The notes beneath the pieces were generated by a model. It worked only from the letters and a program-made list of their open reading frames with translations. It had not been told where the DNA came from and made no database searches. From the NCBI GenBank assembly GCA_025677825.1, contig JAIXMO010000032.1:124001-188000 (forward strand): a DNA stretch of 64,000 bases. The letters are read 5' to 3'. Shown here piece after piece: positions 46,245-57,605 of the stretch. This DNA is from Helicostylum pulchrum. Taxonomy: Eukaryota; Mucoromycota; Mucoromycetes; Mucorales; Mucoraceae. Positions within the stretch are counted from its first letter, which is position 1, and every line of letters begins with the position of its first letter. Position numbers and translations under genes: made by a program.

Positions 46245-49100
46245 ATGTCTTTCAAAAAGGGTAAAATTAGACCTGTAAAACGTATAGTAAGTAAACACAT
46301 ATAAAGAGAGAGAGAAAAAGAGAGATACAATGAAAGAGAGAGAGAGAGAGAGAAGAAAAAGACTTATCATAAAAAGTAGCCCATTGACAACACACAAGAA
46401 TATGAAGAAGGCTTTGATGTTATCAGTGGTGCCATTACGGTAATTTTTCAACAACAAGCTAGAGAGTTGTCATATGAATTATTGTACCGCACAGCATACA
46501 AACTAACCATTCGACAATTCGGTGAACGACTCTATCACGATGTCGAAAAAGAAATTGCTCAATACTTGGAATCCACTGCCGAAAAAACAATTGTACCTGC
46601 ATTTATTAATTCTTCTTCAGAATCAAGTAGCACGGCCGATGCAGGTTCGGCTTTTCTCAAGACTGTAAAAAAAGTATGGGATGACTTTACTACAGCTATC
46701 AACTTGATTCTACAAGTATTATATTATTTGGTAAGCTACCTTAACAAAAAAGGAGAAATAACATATAGGAGCTTTTTTTTTTTTTTTTTTTTTGCTAATG
46801 TTAAAATAGAATGATAGATTACCCAAATATAATTTACCTAGTGTGTATGACATGGGTTTAGGCTTATTTCGCGATAAAGTGATTCGGTCTGAAAAGTATC
46901 CTATTCAAAAGCAACTTATTTCAGCCATGTTGACGCAAATTCAATTGGAACGTAATGGCGATGTCATTGATCATAGTTCTATTCAAGCTGCTGTAGCAAT
47001 GTTGGTAGAACTTAACGATCCAGTGACAAATAACACAGTTTACGCAGTCGATTTCGAAGCTGAATATTTAGAAACCAGCACTTCATTCTATCAAATTGAA
47101 AGTCAAAAATTAGTTTCCTCCTACGATGCACCTGAATTTATGCGAAAAGTAAAATAATGCAAAAAAAAAAAAGAAAAAAGGGAAAAAAGGGGTTATTGAC
47201 TAAAACGAATTAAAATAGGTAGAGAAAAGGTTAGAAGAAGAGTATGAAAGAACCGTGCACTGCTTATCAATGTCGACAGAAGTAAAAATAAGAACAATTG
47301 TTGAAACTCAACTAATTGCCAATAATCTTAAAACATTGATGGAGGTAAAAAATATTTGAAATTTACACGAAACAACTCTTTTCTAAACAAAGTTGTTACA
47401 GATGAAGAATTCTGGATTAGAGAGTATGTTGACAGCTGATAAATACGGAGGTAAAAAGATAAAAAGTAAGTTTTTATAGTTTGCAGGTATACTGAAATAC
47501 TATTAGATTTATCACGAATGTATAGTTTATTTGCACGCGTACCAGCAGGTCTGAACGAAATGAAGGCTTTTATCAGTGATTATATCCTTTCGTTGGGTGC
47601 CCAAATAAACCAACAAATCAACGCTGACCTGAAATCAAAATCACCCACTCTAGAAAAGGGATCAGGAAATATAGCTATCCGTTGGGTATTGGAAGTATTG
47701 GCCTTGCAAGATAAATTTGATAAAATTTTGGATTTAGCTGCTGCTAAAGACAAATCGTTTCAAACCGCTTTTAATGAAGCATTTGAAAAGTTTATTAATG
47801 AAAATCAAAAATCGGCTGAATTTATATCATTGTTTATTGACGAAAATTTGAAAAAGGGACTCAAGGGCGTAAGTTGTTCATATACACATGAATATAAACT
47901 ATAAAAAACTAAACTTGCAAGTTAATTGTAGAAATCAGATGATGAAATTGATGATGTATTGGATAAGACAATCATGCTATTTAGATTCTTACAAGACAAG
48001 GATGTATTTGAACGTTACTATAAACAACATTTAGCCAAGCGATTATTATTTAATCGAAGTGTATCGGATGACGCTGAAAGAAGCATGCTTTCTAAATTAA
48101 AGGTTAGTTTACACAAAACGCGCGTTTTAAAACCACAAAAAAAAAAAAAAGTATTTATTTATTTATTTATTTTGTGTGCAGAGAGAATGTGGTTATCAAT
48201 TTACCAACAAATTGGAAGGTATGTTTACCGATATGAGATTATCGAGTGAAATGAATGGTTACTTTAAAGATTACCTCGAAAAGTCTCCGCCTGCAGACGG
48301 TGTACCTCCATTTGATGTATCCGTTACTGTATTGACCTCAACTTTCTGGCCCATGAACCTATCCGCTTCACCTAAATGTATTATGCCACCTACTGTCACA
48401 CAAGCTTGTAAAGCATTTGAGAGTTTCTACTTTGATCGACATAACGGCCGTAGACTGACATGGCAGCCGCAGATGGGATCGGGTGATGTCCGTGCGCACT
48501 TTAGAAAGAGCAAACATTTATTCAATGTATCTACATACGCCATGGTAGTCTTGTTACTCTTCAACACTGAAAACACATTGTCCTGGGAAGATATTAAAAA
48601 AATGACTCAAATTGCCGACCAAGATTTAAAACGTACGTTGCAATCTTTAGCCTGTGCTAAATACAAGGTGCTTGTCAAATCGACCAAAGGACGCGATATC
48701 TTACCTGACGATGAATTCAGTTTTAACAATGATTTTACATCCAATATGGCACGTATCAAGATTCAAGCATTGGCATCTAAAGTAGAAACGGACGGTGAAA
48801 GAAAGAATACCCAAGATAAAGTAGACGAGGAACGTAAGCATCAGATTGAAGCGTCGGTTGTGCGTATTATGAAGGATAGAAAGAAGATGGAGCATAATTT
48901 GTTGATTGCGGAAGTAACAAAGCAGTTAAGCTCAAGGTTTATGCCTAGTCCTGTCATGATTAAGAAACGCATTGAAGCTTTAATTGATCGTGAATATTTG
49001 GAAAGAAGTGCGGAAGATAGGTAAAATATTTTTACCCCTTTTTTTTTTTTTTTACTAACTGAATTTTTTTTCTAGACGAGCATATCGTTATTTGGCATAA
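46245..49100 (+). CDS. CUL3: Cullin-3 ubiquitin ligase scaffold
   Basis: Nine exons: 46245-46286, 46380-46730, 46810-47148, 47219-47344, 47402-47450, 47507-47868, 47932-48102, 48182-49020, 49076-49100, giving 767 aa, matching animal CUL3 (768). The start [13 protein letters not shown], the helical repeats ([23 protein letters not shown]), the cullin homology core ([24 protein letters not shown]) and the C-terminal winged helix all fit. The neddylation motif [19 protein letters not shown] is intact, and the protein ends RRAYRYLA. It binds BTB adaptors through its N-terminus and Rbx1 at the C-terminal domain. Exons 5 and 6 could be joined by alternative acceptors, but only the TATTAG one keeps the frame. 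Confidence 0.97.
46302..46362 (+). repeat. (AG)n purine repeat in CUL3 intron 1
   Basis: Repeated AG/GA dinucleotides in the 93-nt first intron. The run is purine-rich where a pyrimidine tract would be expected. Confidence 0.75.
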
Positions 49101-49352
49101 AAATAAATAAATAAAAAAAAATAATAATAAAAAAAAGCAAGAAAAAAAATACCTTTTTTTATATAATATATATACTTTAGCTAAACAAATTTATGAATGG
49201 AAATTATACAATGGCGAATAATGTTGTGTGAAAGGGGGGGATATAGTGATAAGGATAAATAAGTCAAGTTAAGATCGTGCGAGTGAGAGAGAAGTAATTT
49301 TTTAAAAAAAAAGGTATGGACTTGACATATAAAATTTCTTTTGGGCAAAGAT

Positions 49353-49876
49353 TTAATCTTCTGTACAACCTTGCTTATTTCTTTGATTACTTTTATGTCT
49401 TTTCAAGGCATCCAACCTAGTAAAAAGCTACATTAGTACAAATTATACAAACTCACACACAGTTAACACAACAACTTAATTTTTACCTCGAAAAACTCTT
49501 TTTACATCCTTCACACCTATAGGGTTTATCACCTCCATGAATCTTGGAATGTCTTTTTAAATCATGGTTTCTGCTAAACGCCGCCGAACAAGCATGACAC
49601 ACAAACGGTCGATCATCCGTATGTGTCCTCGAATGACTCTTTAAATTATACAACCGAGCAAACGTCTTTCCACAGTTTGGAAACAGGCACGGATATACTG
49701 TTTGCGTTTGATTATTAATCGTCGTAGTGATTGGTGTAGCCGATGCATAAATTGTCATGGCCGCACTTTGTGTGTCCGCTAATGCTGGATCCGATCTACG
49801 ACGCTTTTGTCCCACTGTATGTGTAGATGACGAAGGAGATGAAACAGATGAATAACTTGGTTCATTTTGTTGTTGT

Positions 49877-49908
<32 letters not shown>

Positions 49909-51413
49909 GCACTGTTGCTGTTGCTGTTGCTGTTGAGCTTGATGTGCTACAGCAGCCACTGCGGCTGCAGCTGCTGCAGATAACGCATTATTATTATCGT
50001 TACTTGTATTAGATGCAAATGGGTTTGAAAGAAAATAGGAATGATTTGCGAGTGAAGAAGCAGCTAGGGTGTTGTTTTGACTCGTACTTGAACTAGCGTT
50101 ACTATTTCCATGCGAGAGTTGTTGTGCGTAAAGAGCTAAAGCCGCAGCGTCCGCAAAATTAATAGGTGGTGGGTTATTGGGATCGATAGGTGACCTTGTA
50201 AAGTTTAAACTCAAGTCGTTATTATCATTTGTTGTTGGTGTACTTGGATTTGTACTAGTAGTATCTTGATGAATCACGACAGTCTCATGATGAGGAGTGT
50301 CCGTAGAAGAGGTCGTAGTTGGATTATGCGCTACAGTACTTAATAGAGCCTGTGATAAAATAGCTTCAATTGCATGTTGGTCTCCTTCTCTTGCCTTTTC
50401 GGTTATCTTTAATGCAATGTCGTTCCAATCAGTTGCCTCCAAAAACTTTAATGTTTTATCATCACTTGTTTTATCTGTTGTGTCTATTGAAGTAGTAGTC
50501 GCGGTAGGTGAGGTAACGGGTGTAGGTACGGTAACAGGAACCGGATTAGCAGCAGCAACAGCAGCGGCTGTAGCAGCAGCTTCTTCTTCATCATTTTTAA
50601 TTTTGTTTCTCAACCACTCCTGATCAACGTATTTTGAAGCCAAGGTATTATCCCATCTTTGTTTTAACTGTTTCCCTTTTCTGCCTGGAATTGACGTAGC
50701 TATTTCTTTCCATCTGCCGTATCCATACCTTTTAATACCAGACAATAATAATTCGTCTTCTTCTCTGGTCCAAGTACCACGTTTATAATCTTGCATCATA
50801 TCTTCACTATTTAAATCGATATCTTCTAAACTTGCTCCTAAACCAGGGTAATTACCTATCAGCATGACATTATCGACCAATTCACTTTCCTTTTCTTTTG
50901 ATTTTGTTTCGTCGTTTTGTGAAGATAAACCTAATAATTGAAGCGCTGTTGCTGCTGCTGCTTGGTCCATAACATCTTCTTTAGGTTCAGTATCTAATGG
51001 TGATGACTGATCAGAACTTTGTGGTTGTGGTTGTTGTTGTTGAATATTACGAAATATTTCTATTGTCAATAAGTACACGTCAATATATGCTATATTATAT
51101 ATATGTATGTATAAGAAAAGATAAGGGTTGTTTTTAACTTCATACCTTGTTTTGGTAGTGCAATGGAACCTACCGCATCATTATTTCCGCTGGCATTTTG
51201 TAATAATGCAGCCGTTAAAGCAGTTGAAGATAATGAAGGTGAAGAAGGAGAGATAAAACAAGATGTTCCAATATCTAAAGGTTGTTCAGCAATAGTGGTG
51301 TTATCAATGATATCTTCAGATAATAACAAGGGCTCTTGAGCAATATTGTTCTCGGGTCCACTTTTATAATTGTAGGGTGGAGTGGACGAAGTGAAAAGAT
51401 GTACACGGGCCAT
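49353..51413 (-). CDS. Transcription factor combining a Myb/SANT domain with C2H2 zinc fingers
   Basis: Three exons: 51146-51413, 49487-51059, 49353-49416, giving 634 aa. One Myb repeat lies near 184-230 (RGTWTREEDELLLSGIKRYGYGRWKEIATSIPGRKGKQLKQRW) with its three Trp. Two classical C2H2 fingers follow near 545-605 (CLFPNCGKTFARLYNLKSHSRTH; CHACSAAFSRNHDLKRHSKIH). A third finger is non-standard: CEGCKKSFSRLDALKRH followed by a Cys instead of a second His, a pattern also seen in Crz1-like fungal factors. Poly-Ala, poly-Gln and Ser/Thr/Asn-rich stretches fill the middle. Myb plus C2H2 in one chain is uncommon. Targets are unknown. Confidence 0.87.
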
Positions 51414-54400
51414 TCGAATGCTTCTCTTTTTTTATATATAAGGGGTAAATATTATGCTTTATGCTACTTTCGCTTTATTGTTGGTTTTGCCGGAGTTGCT
51501 TCTAAAGAGGAAAAGCAAGAAGATTACGACCCAAGCCTTCGCCAAGCCTCGATTTTTTTCTTACTCTTTATATGTAAATCCATAAAAACATGTGTGAAAA
51601 TTTTTCGAGCGGAATTTCTATTTCTATTGCGTCATCACTTTCGTTTTGTGACATTCCAATGCCTTTTGAGGAATAACAGAATATAAGCTGTTGCTCCTGA
51701 AGAGAGTTCAAGGGTGGATACGCCATGCCATCCACTTCTTTGACGTATTGTAAAGCTAGCAAAGTCATTTCAAAACTGACTTTTTTTTGTTTTTATTATG
51801 ATTAAAACTGTCTCATATCTGTTCAAAGCTTTAGATTATTGTACATAACAGTTATTACTGAGTAACGCTTAATCTTCCAATGATTTGATGTATGTACGCA
51901 AAATAATATGAGCAAAAAAAAAACACTGCAATAAATCAATTTTCGATATATAAAATAAGTTGATTAGAAAAAAAATCCCCGAAGCAGAATCAAACCAGTT
52001 GACGTACAACACTTGTTGAAAACGATAGTAAAAGGAACATATTATAAACGAATTTATATGGCCTTACGTCTATGCCGAGGACGCCATCGCCTCTCTAGAT
52101 CAGAGAAGGTGCGATATGAAAAGGAAGAAACTTCCTGGAGAAGACATTGTCATTTATTAATGATAGAGCGTACATATGATAGCTCAAACCTATTAATTGT
52201 ATTAGTGGTAGCTGAATATACTTGCCCTTTGATTTTGGGAGAAATGATATACTTTGAAGGATATCTTTCTGATGGCATTTGGTAGCAAGGGCAATCTTTA
52301 ACTTTTCGTGAAATAGTCTAGACTCGTTAGTAGATAACACTTTAGCGAGCTCACCACTCATTATATCGTGTTCTTTTTTTTTTTCGATATCCATAATAAT
52401 TCTTAAATCCAGTTTGAGATTCAATCCAATATCTTTACAATCTGTCGCTCTATTTAAGACAATATATTAGACTATTTTCATATATTTTGTCTATTTTAAG
52501 ACTTATTTACCATTGTAGAAAAACTTTCTCATTCCTGCCAAAATAAGTTTAAAATAAATAGGACCAATATTTAATGTTAATGGATTGTTCCGAAGGAGAA
52601 AGATACGCGGGTTTTCGCGGCAGCGCCTCATTTACGCGTTGGTTTATATTTCCTGATACATGAAAAATGTTTAGCTGAAAAGATGACTTTTCAAGTCTTT
52701 AGTCTATCATCATACTAACCTGTCATTATACTTGCTGATACGTGATCTTGGTTTCACAATTCTGTCTACGTTCAAAAATAAAAAGATGCGCAGTTCAATT
52801 TTCACAGTCGATTAAAACAATGCGACGTGTTTTTAAGAAGAATCGTATCAGTTTGTATAAGCATAAAATGAAAAAAAAAGACTTTTGAAAGGAAATAATA
52901 AAAAAGGATGATAAAATAGGGAGGAGCCACTTTTATGTTCAAATATGATATATTTACTAATCATGGCGTAATTATACTATATACCATTTGCTTCATAAGG
53001 TGTATCTGGATTATAATGAGACAAAACCTTTGTTCATTTTTAAAAAATTATCATCAATAGCTTAATGATATTCTTAATAGAAATACATAGTTTAAAGAGG
53101 ATTGAATCGAAATAAAAGTTAAGCGGGCGGTTGGGAAAAATGTCAAAGCATTTTTTTTTTAGCTTGTCGTTTAAAACAAGCTGAAACTGTATTTTTGATG
53201 TATTATGTAAAAATGATTAAATAGATGGCGTGAGCAAATAAGACCCAATCTAATAATTATTTATCTTTTTTAAATTACTCATATACGTCAGTACAAAAAG
53301 CATACTGCTCTTCTTAATGCTACTGCCGTGCGTAAGAGCGCTTGTTAAAGACATTCAAGTATGGCTTATCCGAATGTGATAGCGTACATACATCAAACGC
53401 TTTCTTTCTGAATGTGTATACATAGAGCGTACACCGTATAAATGCCTTCTCCCTTTTTTTTTACTTGAAAGTACACTTATAAAAAAATAAATCTGGTTGT
53501 TTTTTGTATCACTATGATAATCTATTAAGTTTAAAATGGTATATATGGGCGGCCTAGTTTTAATTACAGGTACCATGATATAAAAAAAAATGTTCCTTTC
53601 GGTATGCAAGTAATTTTCCATGTGGTCAGGTATATGAAAATCGTAAAAAAAAAAAAAAAATTAATCATGCAACTGAACCGTAAAATGAAATCGGCGTGCA
53701 AAAAAAAACAGTTCCTGAATAGCAATTAAAAAGAATGGTTGTCATTCGCTATGACCAAGAAACACGATTTGCGTTTATTCCCCAGATTTTTTCTAAAGTA
53801 AAAAAAAAAAAATGTGTAACATGAAATAATTGCCTATCTTTTGACATATGATATTACCACTCTCAAATGAAGGGGCAAATTTATTGGGAATGGGCATCTT
53901 TATATTAAAATTTTCCAACAATCTATTTGTTTGTAGCAAAAATAAGATATAACCGTTGTTAACTGTCCAATCGGAAAAAAAAAACTACTGTCAAAAAACT
54001 CTGTGTTTTTTTTTGCCGCGGAAAGTTTTTTTTTTTTTTTTTCTGGTGTAATAAAGCGAACCGTAAATAGCCGCTTTTACAAAAGGGACTAATAAAGTAT
54101 TTTTGAATAGTGATTGCGGGGGAGGAGGGGTACCAACCCAAAAATAAAAAAGGAAAGATTCCGTGGAGAGTGAAACATGCTAGTAAAAGGGACTTTTTGG
54201 TCTAGCATAAAGTGAGACGCGTAGATAACGGGATTGATACCTACTGGGCCCTTTTTTTTCGCTAGAGCAGAAAATGTTAACGATTCACGGAATCAGGTTT
54301 CTTTTTTTTTTTTAAAGGCCAGGCTTGTTTATACTGTTCCGATTTTTAAATATCTAATTATTACACAAGAAAGTGCATATTATAGATGAAGAAAAAAAAA

Positions 54401-54794
54401 ATATTTGTAAACCGCGCAAGTAAGTTTAGTATTTGATAAACGTAAGCAAACTTCTTTATTTTTTTTTAAAAAGGTTCAAGAAGAAGGCTAGTTTTTTTTA
54501 CTTTGAAACATTAGGGTTTTAAAATTTCCTTTAAGAGAAGAAAAAAAGTTATGTATTTTTTTTTTCTGTACAAGTTTCACTAAATCAGAAAAAGTTCCTT
54601 TACATTCCCAACTTTTTTTATTACATTATCTTATCAACTTTAACTTAATAGATGACTTCTTTAATATGCAAAGCACGTACAAATTACTTACTCATCACTG
54701 CATTAATAAAAAAAGAAAAGAAAAACTAAACGTCCGAATTTGAACTTAATTAAATAAATATAAAAAAAAAAAGTTTTATTACATAGTGTATATT
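51414..54794. other. Long intergenic region (3.4 kb) with a possible gene relic
   Basis: Between the Myb/C2H2 gene start and the bHLH stop, both minus strand. It is AT-rich. Apart from the protein-like fragment at 52095-52449 (minus), I find no gene, RNA or element. The segment 53640-54600 is crowded with A and T homopolymers of 8-17 nt. Confidence 0.5.
52095..52449 (-). pseudogene. Possible decayed coding fragment
   Basis: An open minus-strand stretch follows an acceptor-like TTAAATAG. It reads RATDCKDIGLNLKLDLRIIMDIEKKK and then ELAKVLSTNESRLFHEKLKIALATKCHQKD, with amphipathic, protein-like composition unlike the surrounding spacer. No matching upstream exon or start is evident, and the frame ends soon after a plausible LIQLIGLSYHMYALSLIND segment. 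A second short minus ORF at 51568-51768 (YVKEVDGMAYPPLNSLQEQ) might be another remnant. I cannot name the family; it could be a relic or a lone unannotated exon. Confidence 0.35.
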
Positions 54795-56105
54795 TTAGAG
54801 AAGATGCCAAGGTCTCTTTTTAGGTGAATGCTGCATATGTGAATAGGAATCTAATTCAGTTTCATCGCTATTACTACTTGTACTCGATGGAATTGAAATG
54901 GAGTTATAATGATGTTCTTTTGATGCTTTCTTGGTGGTATGACGTTTTTGTAAATTGATATCTGGGGGGATAATGTTATGTTTAGCTAATAATTGTTGTT
55001 GTTGTCTTAATTGTTCTTGCAGTTCTTGCAACTGCCTTTGTTGATTCTTATGAGCTATTAAAGCCGTGACCGTATGCTGTGGAAGATGACTAAATTCATC
55101 TGGTTGCTGCTGCTGTTGCTTGCCAAATATCTGTTTGTACCTTTGACTATTACTACTTGAACGATACCTTTGTTGATTCATACGCCCTTCAACGCTCATA
55201 CGTACTTGAAGTGAAGCAATCTTTTCACGAAGACCTCGGTTGCGTTTATCAAGATGCTTAATGTATTCCACGGCTTTAAATAAAATCGTGCTTTTAGAAT
55301 TATTAATATTTTTTAATGTGGGAATCATATCTGTCAGGTCTTTAAATCCAGTACGAATTGTATTGCGTCGTTTTTGTTCAGACGCAATATGATTAATTCG
55401 CTTTTCATCGTCTGTGAGTAAGTCCCGGTTAAGTTTGGATCGTTTGTTGGAGGAGGAACAGACAGAGCTTACAGAGGGTTCGCGGTGGTGTTGTTGCTTT
55501 TGAACAGGAGATGGACGAATAGGTTGGTAACCGTCTTGAGTAGTGCCAGTAGTAGTAGTGGTAGTGGGTGGTGGTCGTGGTCTGTTACTAAATGATGGTA
55601 CTGTCACTAGATCGCTATGTTGAAGATAAATTGGCTCTGGTATAGTCACATTATCTTTCTCGTGATTTTCCTCGTTCTATAAGTGGTGTGTGTTAGTATT
55701 AAATGCGTACACAAAAATAATAATTAAATACTTGCCATATTTATAGTTGAAATTAAATCTGGTACATTGTCAGTTACAAATGTGTCCATGAAATTAGGAA
55801 ACGTTGTTCTCTTTTTACTAGGGAGGTCAATATGATATGCATGAGGATGATAGTCCAAAAGAGATATTCTTTCATCAGCTAAAGCATTATAAGAAGAGTA
55901 ATCTAGGAACTAGTTAACAACAAAGCTGGGGGTTTGGGGGGATTTTATTATTATTATTACCTTCATCAGGTTTAATGTTATCAATGTGAAGATGAGTAAA
56001 GGTATTTGAAGGGGTAGGGATATCCCAAGTACTACTACTGCTTGTACTTGTTGTACTGGTAATACTTGATGCTTTATGAGTTGAGACAGCAGGATCGTAT
56101 TCCAT
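54795..56105 (-). CDS. bHLH transcription factor
   Basis: Three exons: 55961-56105, 55736-55902, 54795-55676, giving 397 aa. The bHLH domain (about 197-248) reads RINHIASEQKRRNTIRTGFKDLTDMIPTLKNI then STILFKAVEYIKHLD. It has the His-Glu-Arg contacts (H200, E204, R208) expected for CACGTG binding, and a short leucine-rich coiled coil follows. It resembles the Max/Mlx and INO4-like class more than the SREBP class, because there is Arg rather than Tyr at the SREBP position and no membrane segments. Gln-rich helices lie after the domain. The second intron starts with GC rather than GT. No target genes are implied by neighbours. Confidence 0.87.
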
Positions 56106-57151
56106 TTTTAATGATGTATAAAAAGGAAAGAAAGAAAGAAAGAAAGAAGAAGAAAAAGAAAAGAAAAAAGTGTGTGAAAGAAGTAAAAGAAAAATGGGCT
56201 TTAAATGTTAATTGTCTTTACAAATGCTTAATCCAAAAAAGAGAGAGAATACGTTTAAACCTGTAACCCGAGGATAGTCAGCTTAAAAAAGCGGGGGGAA
56301 CAGACTCCGCTGTGGAATCGTCGAATAAACAAATGTTGGGCCATTTTTAATAAGTCATAATGGCTAGTTTTAATTGGGTTATCTTGTACTTGTTCTTGTT
56401 TTAATTGGAAGACAAAACCAAAAGTTTAATTCGTGCGAGTGCCAATTCTGGATCTCTTCTCTTCCGCAACAAGAGTAATTGGAATCGACAAAAAAATATA
56501 TTAAAAGAGCCACGTGACAGCACACTTTGTTCTCTTTTTATTACATTTCTTATTTGTAAAAGCTTTTGATACTAACAGGGAAATAAGAAAATAGAGGTTA
56601 GATGGTAAATACAATAGTAATCATAATTGTTATTTGTACAGACAAAAAAATAATTGGATATTATGAATATTTTTTTCATTTGACCGTAGGCATACTTGTA
56701 TCTTCACATGTAAAGCGTCACATGAATCTATTTACAATTTTTTTACTGTTACATTTTGTACACTTGTAAAATAAAGCTCTTCACAGTGCGAAAAAAGAGA
56801 ACCCCCCCCCCGCACACACACACACGCTTGTTTTTTTAATCTGTCTCGATTTATACTTTTGTAACAAAATATAAAACTTCAAATTTTTTTGAAATCGATA
56901 AATATTTTTTTTTTAGGGTACCAGGCACATTATAAGCAAATGTTGATTCTGTAGAAACTAAACGTTCAAGTGACAAGTATACAAATGTGAGTAAAAAAAG
57001 AAAATAGTCTTAGCATCATTATGACGAGGGAACATATAGCGATAGGAACCCTCACTCATATTCTATTTGTACACGACTTTTTTTTGCATGTTTTAAATTG
57101 TTTATTTTCTCTGCTTTATTTCATCCTTTTTGTGTTTGCATATATGTAAAT

Positions 57152-57188
<37 letters not shown>

Positions 57189-57605
57189 GCATGATGTAGT
57201 TTTTTGTTTTTGTTTGTACTTGTTCTCTGTACTAATGTAGGGGGAGATTTGTATTGAGGCTTTCCAAATAGAGAGGTAATTACACAAAAATGGGATTACG
57301 CGCGAAAAAGATCACCAACTATTGTGTACGGTTTTAATCACGGAACGCATGATAATACATAGTAGAGATAAGGAGAGAGGGGGGGAGAGATCAACCAATA
57401 AGAAAAAAAGACCTCATAAAAGTATGTGAGAATATTTTCTTTCTTTTAAAACAAGTTTGATGTTTTCAATTACAATCAAGTATATAGTTTCTTTTTTGGT
57501 TCACATGGTTTCACATGCTTATAACGACAACAAAACAAGTATTTTAAGCATCAACAAAAAAGATGCTCATTTTACGCATTAAAAGGTTTGAAATTTTTTA
57601 TTTAT
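56106..57605. other. Intergenic spacer (1.5 kb), bHLH promoter side
   Basis: Between the bHLH start and the GATA-factor stop, both minus strand. It contains a C/CA-rich run near 56801-56826, a 32-nt A run at 57154-57185 and a GAAA repeat next to the bHLH start. A CACGTG near 56512 lies about 400 bp upstream of the bHLH ATG. No gene is seen. Confidence 0.55.
57154..57185. repeat. 32-nt homopolymeric A tract
   Basis: The longest A run in the window, isolated in the spacer downstream of the GATA-factor gene. Exact length may be unreliable in sequencing. Confidence 0.85.

Noticed and set aside
46467..46814. Separate exon beginning at 46467 in CUL3
   Set aside because: The frame is open from 46380 through GCC ATT ACG GTA ATT, so GTAATT at 46440 is not a donor; the cullin alignment supports a continuous exon.
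52013..52285. Plus-strand 90-aa ORF
   Set aside because: It overlaps the minus-strand protein-like fragment, has mixed composition and no recognisable motif or promoter context.
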